A stretch of DNA of 64,000 bases from Pseudomonadota bacterium (GCA_022563505.1 JADFNG010000003.1:1-64000), one strand, 5' to 3'; positions 17,982 through 26,126 are shown, numbered from the stretch's first letter. The notes: a model not told the origin generated them from the letters alone. A program made the numbers and translations.

Positions 17982-17990
17982 ATTTTGGAG

Positions 17991-18146
17991 GGTCGCGCCT
18001 CAGGAGACGCTCCTGCAATTTTTCTATCGGCACCGTTGTAGGAGCGTGACCTGACGCGCGACCCAACTCCAGAGGATCGCGCCTAAGAGACGCTCCTACA
18101 ATTTCACTATTGGCACTCCTGTAGGAGCGTCTCCTGAGGCGCGACC
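17991..18146. repeat. Array of four REP-like units in alternating orientation
   Basis: Four 27-base copies related to TGTAGGAGCGTCTCCTGAGG + CGCGACC occur at 17991-18017 (inverted), 18037-18063 (direct), 18074-18100 (inverted) and 18120-18146 (direct). They form two head-to-head pairs, the REPIN arrangement. They separate the convergent P1 peptidase and oxyR genes and can fold into cruciform or hairpin structures, which may protect or end transcripts. REP units are usually spread by a TnpA-REP (RAYT) transposase; none is in this window. Further copies are at 22114-22259 and a half-site at 31799-31828. Confidence 0.85.
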
Positions 18147-18150
18147 GAGT

Positions 18151-19047
18151 TCAAGAGGAGCGATTATCGCGCAGGAATTTGCCAAGCAATTTGAATTCGT
18201 CGGCACGGCCACTGCCCTTGCGCCACGCGAGGCCAATGGTCCTGTAACTTCGGTCGTGTGTCGGGTAAGTCTTGACCCGTGTATTGCGAAGCATCGCAGA
18301 TCCTGCCGCCATCTCCGGGAGAAAGGTGATGCCGAGATCGGCATCCACCATCTCAATGAGTGTCAGCAGGCTGGTGGCTGCAAACTGGCTGACCTTCCGG
18401 GTGCCTCGCAACCTGCAGGCATCGAGTGCGTGGTCTCTGAGACAGTGTCCGTCCTTCAGCAACAGCACGCTGGCCAGTTCGATTCGATTCAGGCGGTATT
18501 TCGATGGGTCGACTCGTTGGGTATTCGCCTTGCAGGCCAGCAGAAAGCGATCCTTGAACAACGGCAATTGCTCCGTGCTGCGGAGTTCGTAGGGCAGTGC
18601 GAGCAGCAATACGTCCAGCTCGCCATCCAGTAATTGCTCATGAATATTCTGCGTCTGGTCTTCTGCCAGGAAGAGTCGCAGGTCCGGATACGCCTTTCTC
18701 AATTTCGGCAGGATGGTTGGCAGCATGAACGGCGCGATGGTTGGTATTACCCCAAGCCGCAATTCACCGCAGAGTGGCCGCCTGTGCTGGCCGGCGATGT
18801 CAATCAGGCTTTCGATGTCACGCAGGCAAAGTCGTGCCTGGATGGCAACCTCCTGGCCAATTGACGTGATGGTGACCTGCCGGTTGGTGCGGTCCACGAG
18901 TTGCGTGCCGAGAACCGCTTCCAGCTCCTGCAGTCCCTTGCTGAACGCTGATTGCGATACGCAGCAGGCCGCCGCTGCCCGACCGAAATGGTGAGTCTCG
19001 TTGAGTGCCAGGAAGTACCGTAGTTGTTTGACGGTCGGATATTTCAT
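18151..19047 (-). CDS. oxyR: OxyR, LysR-family peroxide sensor
   Basis: A 298-residue LysR-type regulator. The N-terminal winged helix (residues 3-62, QLRYFLALNETHHFGRAA) is followed by a sensor domain containing LLKDGHCLRDHALDAC. The two cysteines at 202 and 211 match Cys199 and Cys208 of E. coli OxyR, which form the disulfide that activates it on peroxide. It is divergent from the peroxiredoxin-glutaredoxin gene with 105 bases between start codons, the common place for an OxyR operator that controls both genes. The intergenic region is AT-rich around 19045-19080; I cannot pick out a full four-part ATAG site with confidence. Confidence 0.93.
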   Translation of the reverse strand: MKYPTVKQLRYFLALNETHHFGRAAAACCVSQSAFSKGLQELEAVLGTQLVDRTNRQVTITSIGQEVAIQARLCLRDIESLIDIAGQHRRPLCGELRLGVIPTIAPFMLPTILPKLRKAYPDLRLFLAEDQTQNIHEQLLDGELDVLLLALPYELRSTEQLPLFKDRFLLACKANTQRVDPSKYRLNRIELASVLLLKDGHCLRDHALDACRLRGTRKVSQFAATSLLTLIEMVDADLGITFLPEMAAGSAMLRNTRVKTYPTHDRSYRTIGLAWRKGSGRADEFKLLGKFLRDNRSS

Positions 19048-19152
19048 ATTCGATTTAATCGATCAAAGTAATAACAATAATGCGTTTTACGAATCAACAC
19101 AATGCCTCTAGCATGGACGCAGGCTTTAATCATCAACACAAGGAATAGCACC

Positions 19153-19914
19153 ATGCTGGAAATTCGAGAAGGTCGACGAGTACCAAAGGTAACTTTCAAG
19201 ACTCGCGCGGAGCACGAATGGGTAGACCTGGATAGCGACGACATCTTCGCCGGCAAAACCGTCGTCGTGTTTTCGCTGCCAGGTGCCTTTACACCCACAT
19301 GTTCGTCTTCGCACGTACCACGGTTCGACCAGTTAGCGAAAGAATTCACCGCAAACGGCGTGGACGAGATTGCCTGTATCTCGGTCAATGACGCGTTCGT
19401 GATGAATGAGTGGAAAGAAAGTCAAAACGTCAGAAACATTACTTTCCTGCCGGACGGCAATGGTGCGTTCACCGATGGCATGGGCCTGTTGGTGGAAAAA
19501 AACGACCTCGGCTTCGGCCGGCGTTCCTGGCGCTATTCCATGCTGGTGCGTGACGGCGTGATTGACAAGATGTTCGTCGAACCGCAGGAAGCCGGTGATC
19601 CGTACGGTGTCTCGGATGCCGACACGATGCTCGAATACCTCGCACCTGCAGCAGTGAAGCCGCTGGATGTCACGGTGTTCTCCAGAGGCGGATGTGGATA
19701 TTGTGCAAAAGCGAAAGCGCTGCTGCGCGAGGCGGGCATCGACTTCGAGGCGCTGGAATTGAACAAGGACTATACGGACAGAACGCTCCGCGCCGTTGCC
19801 AACGCAACCTCCTTGCCGCAAGTCTTCATCAATGGAGAGAACGTCGGCGGCGCAGACGATCTGGAGGCCTGGTTATCCGCAGTCCACGAAGAGGAAGTCA
19901 AGACGGCCGCTTGA
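19153..19914 (+). CDS. Peroxiredoxin-glutaredoxin hybrid (Prx5/Grx, PGdx)
   Basis: Reduces hydrogen peroxide and alkyl peroxides using glutathione. Residues 1-165 are a Prx5-type peroxiredoxin with peroxidatic Cys50 in [14 protein letters not shown]. Residues 172-250 are a glutaredoxin with redox pair CGYC (181-184) and the glutathione-binding segments [10 protein letters not shown] and [10 protein letters not shown]. The fusion is known from Haemophilus influenzae and others, where the glutaredoxin part recharges the peroxidase. Start at 19153, preceded by AGGAA; 253 residues. Regulation by the divergent OxyR is inferred from position. Confidence 0.95.
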   Translation: MLEIREGRRVPKVTFKTRAEHEWVDLDSDDIFAGKTVVVFSLPGAFTPTCSSSHVPRFDQLAKEFTANGVDEIACISVNDAFVMNEWKESQNVRNITFLPDGNGAFTDGMGLLVEKNDLGFGRRSWRYSMLVRDGVIDKMFVEPQEAGDPYGVSDADTMLEYLAPAAVKPLDVTVFSRGGCGYCAKAKALLREAGIDFEALELNKDYTDRTLRAVANATSLPQVFINGENVGGADDLEAWLSAVHEEEVKTAA

Positions 19915-20053
19915 AACAGCACGGTATGTGCGGCAGCCCGGCAAAGATCCGGGCTGCCTCACGCGACGGATTTTCATCGTTTGTGCATCGGTCGAGCTTG
20001 CCCGCGCTTGACATACAGGTCCGATTCCGGCTATTTCGCCACAGCCTCGAGCG

Positions 20054-20059
20054 TATAAT
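20054..20059 (+). promoter_or_regulatory. Candidate -10 element for the Ada-AlkA gene
   Basis: TATAAT lies 22 bases before the GTG start. There is no good -35 at 17 bases (CTATTT); a TTGACA lies further up at 20008-20013. Ada-type promoters often have poor -35 elements because the methylated activator recruits polymerase, so the pattern is compatible, no more. Confidence 0.35.
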
Positions 20060-20081
20060 CGTTCGCAGTGAGGAGAGGTTC

Positions 20082-21557
20082 GTGGCACCACTGCAAAACG
20101 AAATATACGAAAGGGCAAGGCTTGCGAGAGATTCACGCTTTGACGGGCATTTCTATGTGGCCGTTAAAACCACGGGCATCTATTGCCGGCCGATTTGCCC
20201 GGCGAATGCGCCCAAGAGCGAAAATGTCTCCTTTTATCCCAGTGCTGCTGCTGCCAGTGAAGCGGGTTACCGACCGTGCCTGCGCTGCAGGCCAGAGAGC
20301 GCGCCGGGTACTCCGGCATGGAGCGGCACTTCAACCACAGTGCGACGGGGCTTGCGACTGATCTCCACCGGAGCGCTCGATGATGGCAATGTGGAAATGC
20401 TGGCGGACCGGCTGGGTGTGACCAGCCGGCACCTGCGGCGTTTGTTCAGCGCGCACCTGGGCGCATCGCCACTTGCGGTCGCGCATACCCAGCGTTTGCA
20501 CTTCGCGAAGCGACTGATCGACGAGACTCGCATGCCAATGAATCACATCGCAGATGCTGCCGGGTATGGCAGCGTGCGCCGCTTCAATGATGCCTTCAAA
20601 AACACTTACCAACGGACACCGCGCGATCTGCGTTCGTTCCGCGATCGCAAAGAATTGCACGACAGAAATGCAACGCTCACCGTATGCCTGACCTGCCGAA
20701 CACCGTTCAACTGGGCTTCCATGCTGGAGTTTTTCGCGCACAGAGCGATTCCAGGCGTCGAAATGGTGGTTGGGGAGGTCTACAAACGCACGATTTCGAT
20801 GAACGGCGAACAAGGCGTTGTTAGCGTTAGCCCAGGCAACAAAGATGGCTCGCTGGCTTTGACGCTTGATGGTGTGGCGACGGGAAATCTGTTCGAAGTT
20901 GTGCAACGGACGCGCGAAATATTCGATCTCGATGCGCCCGTTGGAGAGATCGAGAAGACGCTGCAGAAAGATCCCGTGCTCGCTGCAATGCTGAAACAGC
21001 AGCAGGGCATTCGCGTGCCGGGTGCCTGGGACGGATTTGAACTGACCGTTCGCGCGATACTGGGGCAGCAAATTTCAGTTGCGGCAGCAACGACGCTGGC
21101 TGGCCGCATTGCGAAGCGATACGGTGAACCTTTGCAGGCTGACACCAAGTCTCATGACACAGGGCTGGCTTTTGTTTTTCCAACGCCGGCCCGTCTGGCG
21201 CGCGCACGATTCAACGACATCGGTCTCGTGCGCAGTCGTACAGCAACGATCCGTTCGCTGTCTGCGGCCGTCATTCGCGGCGACATTGATTTCGATTTTT
21301 CTCAGGATCCGGACGATTTTTGCGACCGGCTCAAAGCGATCAAAGGCATCGGCGACTGGACAGCTCAGTACGTCGCAATGCGGGTTTTGAAACACCCGGA
21401 TGCGTTTCCGACAGCGGATTTGGGCCTTCTAAAAGCGATCGACACACCGCATCGTGTGTCATCCACTACACTGTCTCAGCGAGCTGAGAATTGGCGACCC
21501 TGGCGTGCCTATGCTGCATTGCTCCTGTGGGGCTCTTTATCCGCATCTGGAGGATAA
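20082..21557 (+). CDS. Ada-AlkA fusion: methyl-sensing activator and 3-methyladenine glycosylase
   Basis: Three modules in 491 residues. First, the Ada zinc domain with Cys35, 39, 66 and 69 (GIYCRPICPA and RPCLRCRPE); in E. coli Ada the first of these takes methyl from DNA phosphotriesters. Second, an AraC-type helix-turn-helix (about 90-185). Third, an AlkA-type glycosylase (about 195-491) with LRAILGQQISVAAA-like start, the helix-hairpin-helix IKGIGDWTAQYVAMR and catalytic Asp446 in TADLGL. It removes alkylated bases and probably senses damage. GTG start chosen because AGGAGAGG lies just upstream; the longer open frame has no ribosome site. The ogt gene follows after four bases. Confidence 0.92.
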   Translation: MAPLQNEIYERARLARDSRFDGHFYVAVKTTGIYCRPICPANAPKSENVSFYPSAAAASEAGYRPCLRCRPESAPGTPAWSGTSTTVRRGLRLISTGALDDGNVEMLADRLGVTSRHLRRLFSAHLGASPLAVAHTQRLHFAKRLIDETRMPMNHIADAAGYGSVRRFNDAFKNTYQRTPRDLRSFRDRKELHDRNATLTVCLTCRTPFNWASMLEFFAHRAIPGVEMVVGEVYKRTISMNGEQGVVSVSPGNKDGSLALTLDGVATGNLFEVVQRTREIFDLDAPVGEIEKTLQKDPVLAAMLKQQQGIRVPGAWDGFELTVRAILGQQISVAAATTLAGRIAKRYGEPLQADTKSHDTGLAFVFPTPARLARARFNDIGLVRSRTATIRSLSAAVIRGDIDFDFSQDPDDFCDRLKAIKGIGDWTAQYVAMRVLKHPDAFPTADLGLLKAIDTPHRVSSTTLSQRAENWRPWRAYAALLLWGSLSASGG

Positions 21558-21561
21558 GACC

Positions 21562-22068
21562 ATGTACTACTGTTTTTTGACCACGCCGATCGGCGATCTG
21601 CTCCTTGCCGGGGACGAACAAGGCCTCTCGCTGGTCGGTTTTCCCGAGGGTTCCATGCGTCGCGAAGCGGAACATGACTGGATCTATTCCGAAAAACCGT
21701 TTGCGGATGCGCGCGCGCAGTTGACTGCTTATTTCGATGGCACGCTCAAAGACTTCGACCTCCCCCTGCAACCCAACGGCACGGAATTTCAGCTGCAGGT
21801 GCTGGACGAACTGCAGAAGATTCCCTATGGGACGACGACGTCCTATGGGGACATCGCGAAACGTATCGGCCGCCCCAAAGCGGTGCGAGCGGTCGGTGCG
21901 GCCAACGGGCGAAACCCCATTCCGATTATCATTCCCTGCCACCGGGTGGTCGGCAGCAGCGGCGACCTGACCGGGTTCAGTGGCGGCTTGCCGACCAAGG
22001 AGGCGCTGTTGCGACTCGAGATGGAGCACAGCCAGTTTCCACATGTCAGCGATGCGCACGTGCAATAA
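21562..22068 (+). CDS. ogt: Methylated-DNA--protein-cysteine methyltransferase
   Basis: Suicide repair protein that moves a methyl group from O6-methylguanine to its own cysteine. Seen: acceptor Cys126 in IIIPCHRVVGSSG, the helix-turn-helix GTTTSYGDIAKRIGRPKAVRAVG, and NGRNP before the active site. Length 168 matches Ogt. Ribosome site GGAGGA precedes the ATG and it begins four bases after the Ada-AlkA stop, so the two form an alkylation-repair operon. Together they carry the three activities of a classical adaptive response with the Ada C-terminal domain split off. Confidence 0.95.
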   Translation: MYYCFLTTPIGDLLLAGDEQGLSLVGFPEGSMRREAEHDWIYSEKPFADARAQLTAYFDGTLKDFDLPLQPNGTEFQLQVLDELQKIPYGTTTSYGDIAKRIGRPKAVRAVGAANGRNPIPIIIPCHRVVGSSGDLTGFSGGLPTKEALLRLEMEHSQFPHVSDAHVQ

Positions 22069-22113
22069 CTGGGCTCAGATCCCTTTTGTCGAATATGCAT
22101 CGATTGGCACTTC

Positions 22114-22259
22114 TGCAGGAGCGTGCCCTGACGCGCGACCCAGTCCGCCCAAAACGCCAAAAAGAGAAGCATTGACCGGGTGCGGACTGACCTTCAGTGC
22201 CTTTCCAAATTAGCGCGTGCCGAAATATAGGAGAATCGCACCTGAGAGGCACGCCTACA
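22114..22259. repeat. Pair of REP-like units flanking 92 bases
   Basis: A direct REP unit at 22114-22140 (TGCAGGAGCGTGCCCTGACG...) and a diverged inverted unit at 22233-22259 (GAATCGCACCTGAG...GCCTACA), same family as 17991-18146. The second unit contains the stop codon of the minus-strand flavin-binding protein gene. The pair lies between convergent genes. Confidence 0.75.
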
Positions 22260-22926
22260 ATTCCTGGTTTTGCATGGCCAGCACCACGGCGGAGGGCTCG
22301 ACATCCGCTAACACGCGGTCGTCGGCCTGTAATGTGCCGAGTCGTGTCGTGAGTGGCAACACGCCTGCCCAGATCGGGATCTCGTAATCTTCTTCATTGT
22401 CGTCCGGTGCGCCGCTCGAGATTTTGGCTGAAGCGCTTTCGATTTTTACCGCAATGACCCCGGTCATCTTGATTTCACGCTCATGTGATTTACGCAGTTC
22501 GTCCCAGCGTCCCGGCATGGTGTTCTCGCTGATAAACTTCATGGCCCGCAATTTTCGTTCGCTTCCCTCGACCAGTTCCGGTGTGCCGAAAACAGTAACC
22601 GAGCGATAATTCATCGACGAATTGAACGTCGAACGCGCGAGCACGAGGCCATCCAGCAGGGTTACGTTCAGGCATACCTTGTCTGTTTCTTTCAGTAATT
22701 TGATGATGCGTGCCTTGCGCGCACCGTGCAGAAACACGGTTTCACCATCGCGACCGTAGATCATCGGTACGACGACCGGATTGCCATCCTGGACAAAGGC
22801 GACGTGCGCCATGATTCCTGCATCCAGAATTTCATGCACGATTTTCCGGTCGTAATGGGCCTTCTCGGCCAGTTGCCTGACTTTATTTTGTTTGTCAATC
22901 GAATAGGAATCGGTCACTGGAATCAT
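22255..22926 (-). CDS. Pyridoxamine 5'-phosphate oxidase-like flavin-binding protein
   Basis: A 223-residue split-barrel protein of the PNPOx-like/FMN-binding group. Seen: an N-terminal KVRQLAEKAHYDRKIVHEIL helix, then the barrel strands GIMAHVAFVQDGNPVVVPMIYGRDGETVFLHG (read as two parts) and CLNVTLLDGLVLARSTFNSSMNYRSV, typical of uncharacterised flavin-nucleotide-binding proteins. No residue set proves pyridoxamine phosphate oxidation. Its ATG overlaps the stop of the upstream DASS transporter (ATGA), so they are co-translated. Its stop codon lies inside a REP unit. Confidence 0.82.
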   Translation of the reverse strand: MIPVTDSYSIDKQNKVRQLAEKAHYDRKIVHEILDAGIMAHVAFVQDGNPVVVPMIYGRDGETVFLHGARKARIIKLLKETDKVCLNVTLLDGLVLARSTFNSSMNYRSVTVFGTPELVEGSERKLRAMKFISENTMPGRWDELRKSHEREIKMTGVIAVKIESASAKISSGAPDDNEEDYEIPIWAGVLPLTTRLGTLQADDRVLADVEPSAVVLAMQNQEL

Positions 22927-24392
22927 CCATGCAAGAAACGGGGTGCGAGCGTGAGCGCGACGATCGTCACCAGGACAATGGCGATGAGATTCAACACAAA
23001 CCCGGCGCGCGCCATTTTCGGAATGGTCAGTAACCCGGAACCGAAGACAATGGCGTTAGGTGGCGTTGCGACAGGCAGCATGAACGCACAACTGGCGGCA
23101 AGGGTGACCGGTATGGTCAGTAAAATGGGGTTCATGCCGGATTCGATTGCGATGGCGCCCACAACCGGGAGGAACGTTGCGGTGGTTGCGATATTGCTGG
23201 TCAGTTCCGTCAGGAAAATAATCATGATGGCGACAGCAAGCACCAGTGCGGCGATCGGCAACGCGCCCAGTCCTGCCAGGCCGCTGCCGAGCCATGCTGC
23301 AAGACCGGTCTTGCTGACGGCGGCCGCAAGTGTCAGTCCCCCGCCGAATAGCAAGAGAATACTCCAGGGCAATTTCTCAATGTAATGCCACCGAATCAGT
23401 AACGGATCGGAGCGCTCACCGCTGGGAATAAGAAACAGCGAAATGGCTCCTGCCATTGCGATTCCCGAATCGTCCAGTGCACCAAGGCCGGGGAGCTTTA
23501 CCAGCAAAGGTCGCATGATCCAGGTGAGCGCAAGAGCGATAAAGACGATGCCGATTCGTTTCTCCGGGACCGTAATCGGACCCAGTTCGTCTTTCATTCT
23601 CTTGAGCGCTGCACGGCCGTCACCCGATGTGATGAAATCAACCTTGAATACCCAGCGAGTCAATGTGAGCCAGGCCAATGGCAGCATGACGGCGCTCAAT
23701 GGAACGCCGATCATCATCCAGCGTGCAAAATCGATTTCTGTACCATAGGTCTCGAGCATGAAAGCGGCCAACATTGCGTTGGGCGCGGTGCCGACCAACG
23801 TGGACATGCCACCAATGGTCGCTGCATAGGCGACACCGAGAAGCAGTGAGTACTGAAAATCCCGCTTCGCTTTGTCATCCAGTCCCTCGACCGAATCGTG
23901 AATGACCGCGATAATTGATACTGCGATGGGCAGCATCATCATGGTGGTGGACGTATTCATGACCCACATGCTGAGAAATGCACTCGCGAGCATGAATCCG
24001 CCGACCAGTGAGCGGCCACTGCCTCCCGTATGTTGCAAAACCGTCAATGCGATGCGTCGGTGCAAGTCCCAGCGCTGCATGGCGAGTGCAACGATGAAGC
24101 CGCCCAGGAACAGGTAGATGACCTTGTTGGCGAAGGGCGCCGATGTGTCCTGGATGCTGGCAATGCCGAGCAACGGAAATAAAACCAGCGGCAGCAATGC
24201 CGTGACAGCGATAGGCACAGCTTCCGTTGCCCACCAGATGGCCATCCAGGATCCCATCGCCGCCGTGCGCCAGGCAGGCGTCGCCAAGTCGTCGGGTGCT
24301 CCGCTGAATATCATCAGGGCGGCGACCAGAGGTCCCAGCACGAGCCCCACTTTTTGATGGGTGGCTCGGTCCTTGCTGTTGGTATGACTCAC
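22923..24392 (-). CDS. DASS/SLC13 family sodium-coupled anion symporter
   Basis: A polytopic inner-membrane carrier of the divalent anion:Na+ symporter family, which takes up dicarboxylates, sulfate or related anions. About 11-12 hydrophobic helices are visible. Two family SNT-type signatures are present: MNTSTTMMMLPI near the middle of the first half and LTSNIATTATFLPV in the second half. I start it at the GTG at 24392 (489 residues, beginning VSHTNSKDRATHQK) because GGAG lies 11 bases upstream; the frame is open to a TTG at 24461. Substrate cannot be told from sequence. Co-translated with the flavin-binding protein. Confidence 0.87.
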   Translation of the reverse strand: MSHTNSKDRATHQKVGLVLGPLVAALMIFSGAPDDLATPAWRTAAMGSWMAIWWATEAVPIAVTALLPLVLFPLLGIASIQDTSAPFANKVIYLFLGGFIVALAMQRWDLHRRIALTVLQHTGGSGRSLVGGFMLASAFLSMWVMNTSTTMMMLPIAVSIIAVIHDSVEGLDDKAKRDFQYSLLLGVAYAATIGGMSTLVGTAPNAMLAAFMLETYGTEIDFARWMMIGVPLSAVMLPLAWLTLTRWVFKVDFITSGDGRAALKRMKDELGPITVPEKRIGIVFIALALTWIMRPLLVKLPGLGALDDSGIAMAGAISLFLIPSGERSDPLLIRWHYIEKLPWSILLLFGGGLTLAAAVSKTGLAAWLGSGLAGLGALPIAALVLAVAIMIIFLTELTSNIATTATFLPVVGAIAIESGMNPILLTIPVTLAASCAFMLPVATPPNAIVFGSGLLTIPKMARAGFVLNLIAIVLVTIVALTLAPRFLHG

Positions 24393-24515
24393 GGTCGTCG
24401 CTGCTCCGGGTCGGCTTCTGCTGGCGCGCAAGGATACCGCGTTCCGATGCAGCAAAGCCAAACAGCAAGTGCAGGGACGGAAGGCGCGATTGGGTGGCGA
24501 TTTGTCTCGATCAAG

Positions 24516-24556
24516 CTACATCTTGTATGCAACTCGCCTTGAGCCACAAGATGTAG
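24516..24556. promoter_or_regulatory. Perfect 11-bp inverted repeat upstream of the transporter
   Basis: CTACATCTTGT (24516-24526) and ACAAGATGTAG (24546-24556) form a perfect inverted repeat with a 19-base spacer. It lies about 125-165 bases upstream of the DASS transporter start on the minus strand and could be an operator or RNA hairpin. Confidence 0.4.
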
Positions 24557-24955
24557 TAGGATGCTGGCCGTACCACACCGGTACGCACGGAGATGAGGTG
24601 TAGGAAAGGCAATACGGGCGTGATCGCCATGCGGGACGCAGGATCTGGTGGACGGGATTGGCGCGATACCTCTCATCGCAACCCTCCGTGCCGACGCACA
24701 GGGTTTGATCTCGATCGAACCTCGCTGCATCAACCAGAACGCGATCACGAGGTAGCGGTACCGATTTGACCGCGTGAGATGAAAAAAGTGGATGTTTTCT
24801 CTCGCGCAAGCATCGAATTGATCGCCGCCGGATACATCGTCTACTTCTTTGCCGCCCAGATTTTGGGCGGCTTTTTTCGTTCTGGTCGACGGGTGATTTG
24901 TTGCACGTCCACAGGGGAATGACGAACCCACGTTTGCAGGAGCTTCACGACCGCC
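24557..24955 (+). other. Structured intergenic region ending in a strong terminator
   Basis: No recognised gene. Several long-range complements are visible: GCACGGAG near 24586 with CTCCGTGC near 24684-24692, and CGTGATCGC near 24629 with GCGATCACG at 24741-24749. ACGCACAGGG at 24694-24703 and GGTAGCGGTACCGAT at 24751-24765 recall parts of the GEMM (c-di-GMP-I) riboswitch consensus, but the invariant GCAAACC and ACGCAAAG segments are not found in place. A + strand terminator follows at 24851-24877. A 47-codon open frame (24779-24922, one hydrophobic helix) overlaps that hairpin and may be accidental. The region could be an untranslated leader for the gene at 24956 or a small RNA. Confidence 0.35.
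24851..24877 (+). terminator. Rho-independent terminator
   Basis: GCCGCCCA (24851-24858) pairs with TGGGCGGC (24864-24871), followed by TTTTTT. The T run is only on the + strand, so some + transcript ends or attenuates here, 85 bases before the DUF6122-type gene. Confidence 0.75.
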
Positions 24956-25285
24956 ATGCTACGCGCAAATGTTCACCTCGCCCTGCATGCGTTGGTGCCC
25001 GCGGTCATCGCGGCGGCGTTCTGGCGCGATAAATTCTGGCGCACCTGGCTGACTCTGGTTGCGACCATGGTCATCGATCTGGATCACCTGCTTGCCGACC
25101 CGGTGTATGATGCGAACCGCTGTAGCATCGGCTTTCATCCTTTGCATTCTTACCCTGCAATCGCGGCTTTTGGCGCGGCGGCGCTCTGGCCACGATTGCG
25201 ATTGATCGCAATGGGGCTCCTGATTCACATGGCATTGGACGGTATTGACTGCGTATGGATTTGTTATGAACAGCCACCTCAATAA
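24956..25285 (+). CDS. DUF6122 family membrane protein
   Basis: A 109-residue protein with three or four hydrophobic segments and the family landmarks LALHALVPAVIA, MVIDLDHLLADPVYDANRCS, GFHPLHSYPAI and LLIHMALDGIDC. The conserved His and Asp residues (HxxxH, DLDHLL) are reminiscent of membrane metal-dependent hydrolases, but no activity is established for this family as far as I know. AGGAG lies 14 bases upstream of the ATG, a bit far. It overlaps the start of the cupin lipoprotein gene by 20 bases, so both are probably on one transcript. Confidence 0.75.
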   Translation: MLRANVHLALHALVPAVIAAAFWRDKFWRTWLTLVATMVIDLDHLLADPVYDANRCSIGFHPLHSYPAIAAFGAAALWPRLRLIAMGLLIHMALDGIDCVWICYEQPPQ

Positions 25286-26099
25286 ATTTTCACGCAGCGG
25301 TCTGCTGCTATCCATGCTCGTATTCGCGGCTTGCGCAGCCGGCCCGCGAGAGATGCCGTATCCGGCTTTTATTGAGGCCGATGCGTTGCCGGACGTATTC
25401 ATGGTTGGCTTGCCGGGCATCCGCGCGAAACAGCTGGCGGGGAATCCTGATACACGTCGCTCCAGTAACCGGCTGCTATTGCCGCCGAAGTGGACATTTG
25501 GCACCGGTGCGGCCCCTGACAAGAGTGTCGAGATCTATGTGCTTGCCGGCGAGATTCAGTTGGGAGACTTCAAGCTTGGTCCGGGAGGTTACGCTTACAT
25601 ACCGCCTGGCTCGATGGGATTGCGTATGCAGACCGAAGCTGGCGCATCGCTGTTGTATTTTCTGGACGATGCGAATCCTGCCAGTATCATCCAGACACCC
25701 ATGATCCTGAGTCGCGATATTCTGAATTGGCAGCCGATTTCCGATGACCCGAACGATGTCGGGGTGTCGAGCAAGGAATTACGCTTTGACCCGGGAAGCG
25801 GTGCGCGGACGGAACTATTGCGGATTGAAGCGGGCGCGACCAGGCCGTGGATGCAATCCACCGTGGCGGAGGAGGGCTACCTGCTGGAGGGCAGCTACCA
25901 GCACAGCGAATGCGTTGATGGCAAGATCATTACCGCCCGCTACGCGCCAGGTGGCTACTACCATCGACCAGCCGGTGCCATTAACGGGAGTCTGTCCGGC
26001 GACAGTGCAGCAGTGTGGCTGGTGCGGACGCTGGGCCATGGTACGACGACGGTGGTTGCTGCGTGTACCGCGCAGACTCCTGGCCCGGACTATTCATGA
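25266..26099 (+). CDS. Cupin-fold lipoprotein (DUF4437-like)
   Basis: A 277-residue lipoprotein: signal with lipobox LVFAAC, then two cupin halves. The first shows VEIYVLAGEIQLGDFKLGPGGYAYIPPGS. The second shows AEEGYLLEGSYQHSE and YAPGGYYHRPAGAING. Both have the strand pattern G-x-x-Y-I-P-P-G of metal cupins; the few histidines suggest a possible metal site in the second half. Such DUF4437 proteins resemble the anti-sigma factor ChrR cupin, but no zinc anti-sigma domain is present here. I start at 25266 because the lipoprotein signal begins there. The stop codon TGA lies inside a palindromic repeat (26085-26108). Confidence 0.78.
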   Translation: MNSHLNKFSRSGLLLSMLVFAACAAGPREMPYPAFIEADALPDVFMVGLPGIRAKQLAGNPDTRRSSNRLLLPPKWTFGTGAAPDKSVEIYVLAGEIQLGDFKLGPGGYAYIPPGSMGLRMQTEAGASLLYFLDDANPASIIQTPMILSRDILNWQPISDDPNDVGVSSKELRFDPGSGARTELLRIEAGATRPWMQSTVAEEGYLLEGSYQHSECVDGKIITARYAPGGYYHRPAGAINGSLSGDSAAVWLVRTLGHGTTTVVAACTAQTPGPDYS

Positions 26100-26108
26100 A
26101 TTGTCCGG
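26085..26108. repeat. 24-bp near-perfect palindrome related to the cmoA-cmoB element end
   Basis: CCGGACTATTCATGAATTGT + CCGG is self-complementary except for one pair. Its left part, CCCGGACTATTCATGAAT, is the same as the right end of the 217-bp element at 27706-27922. It provides the cupin gene's stop codon (26097-26099). Confidence 0.7.
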
Positions 26109-26126
26109 ACTGGTTCGGTTGCGCCG

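Noticed and set aside
19048-19152. OxyR operator between oxyR and the peroxiredoxin gene
   Set aside because: The place is right and AT-rich, but I could not align four ATAG-type elements at the proper spacing.
24779-24922. 47-codon frame with a hydrophobic helix
   Set aside because: It overlaps the terminator stem, whose two arms code for AAQ and GGF; the ribosome site is weak. Left as a possibility in the region entry.
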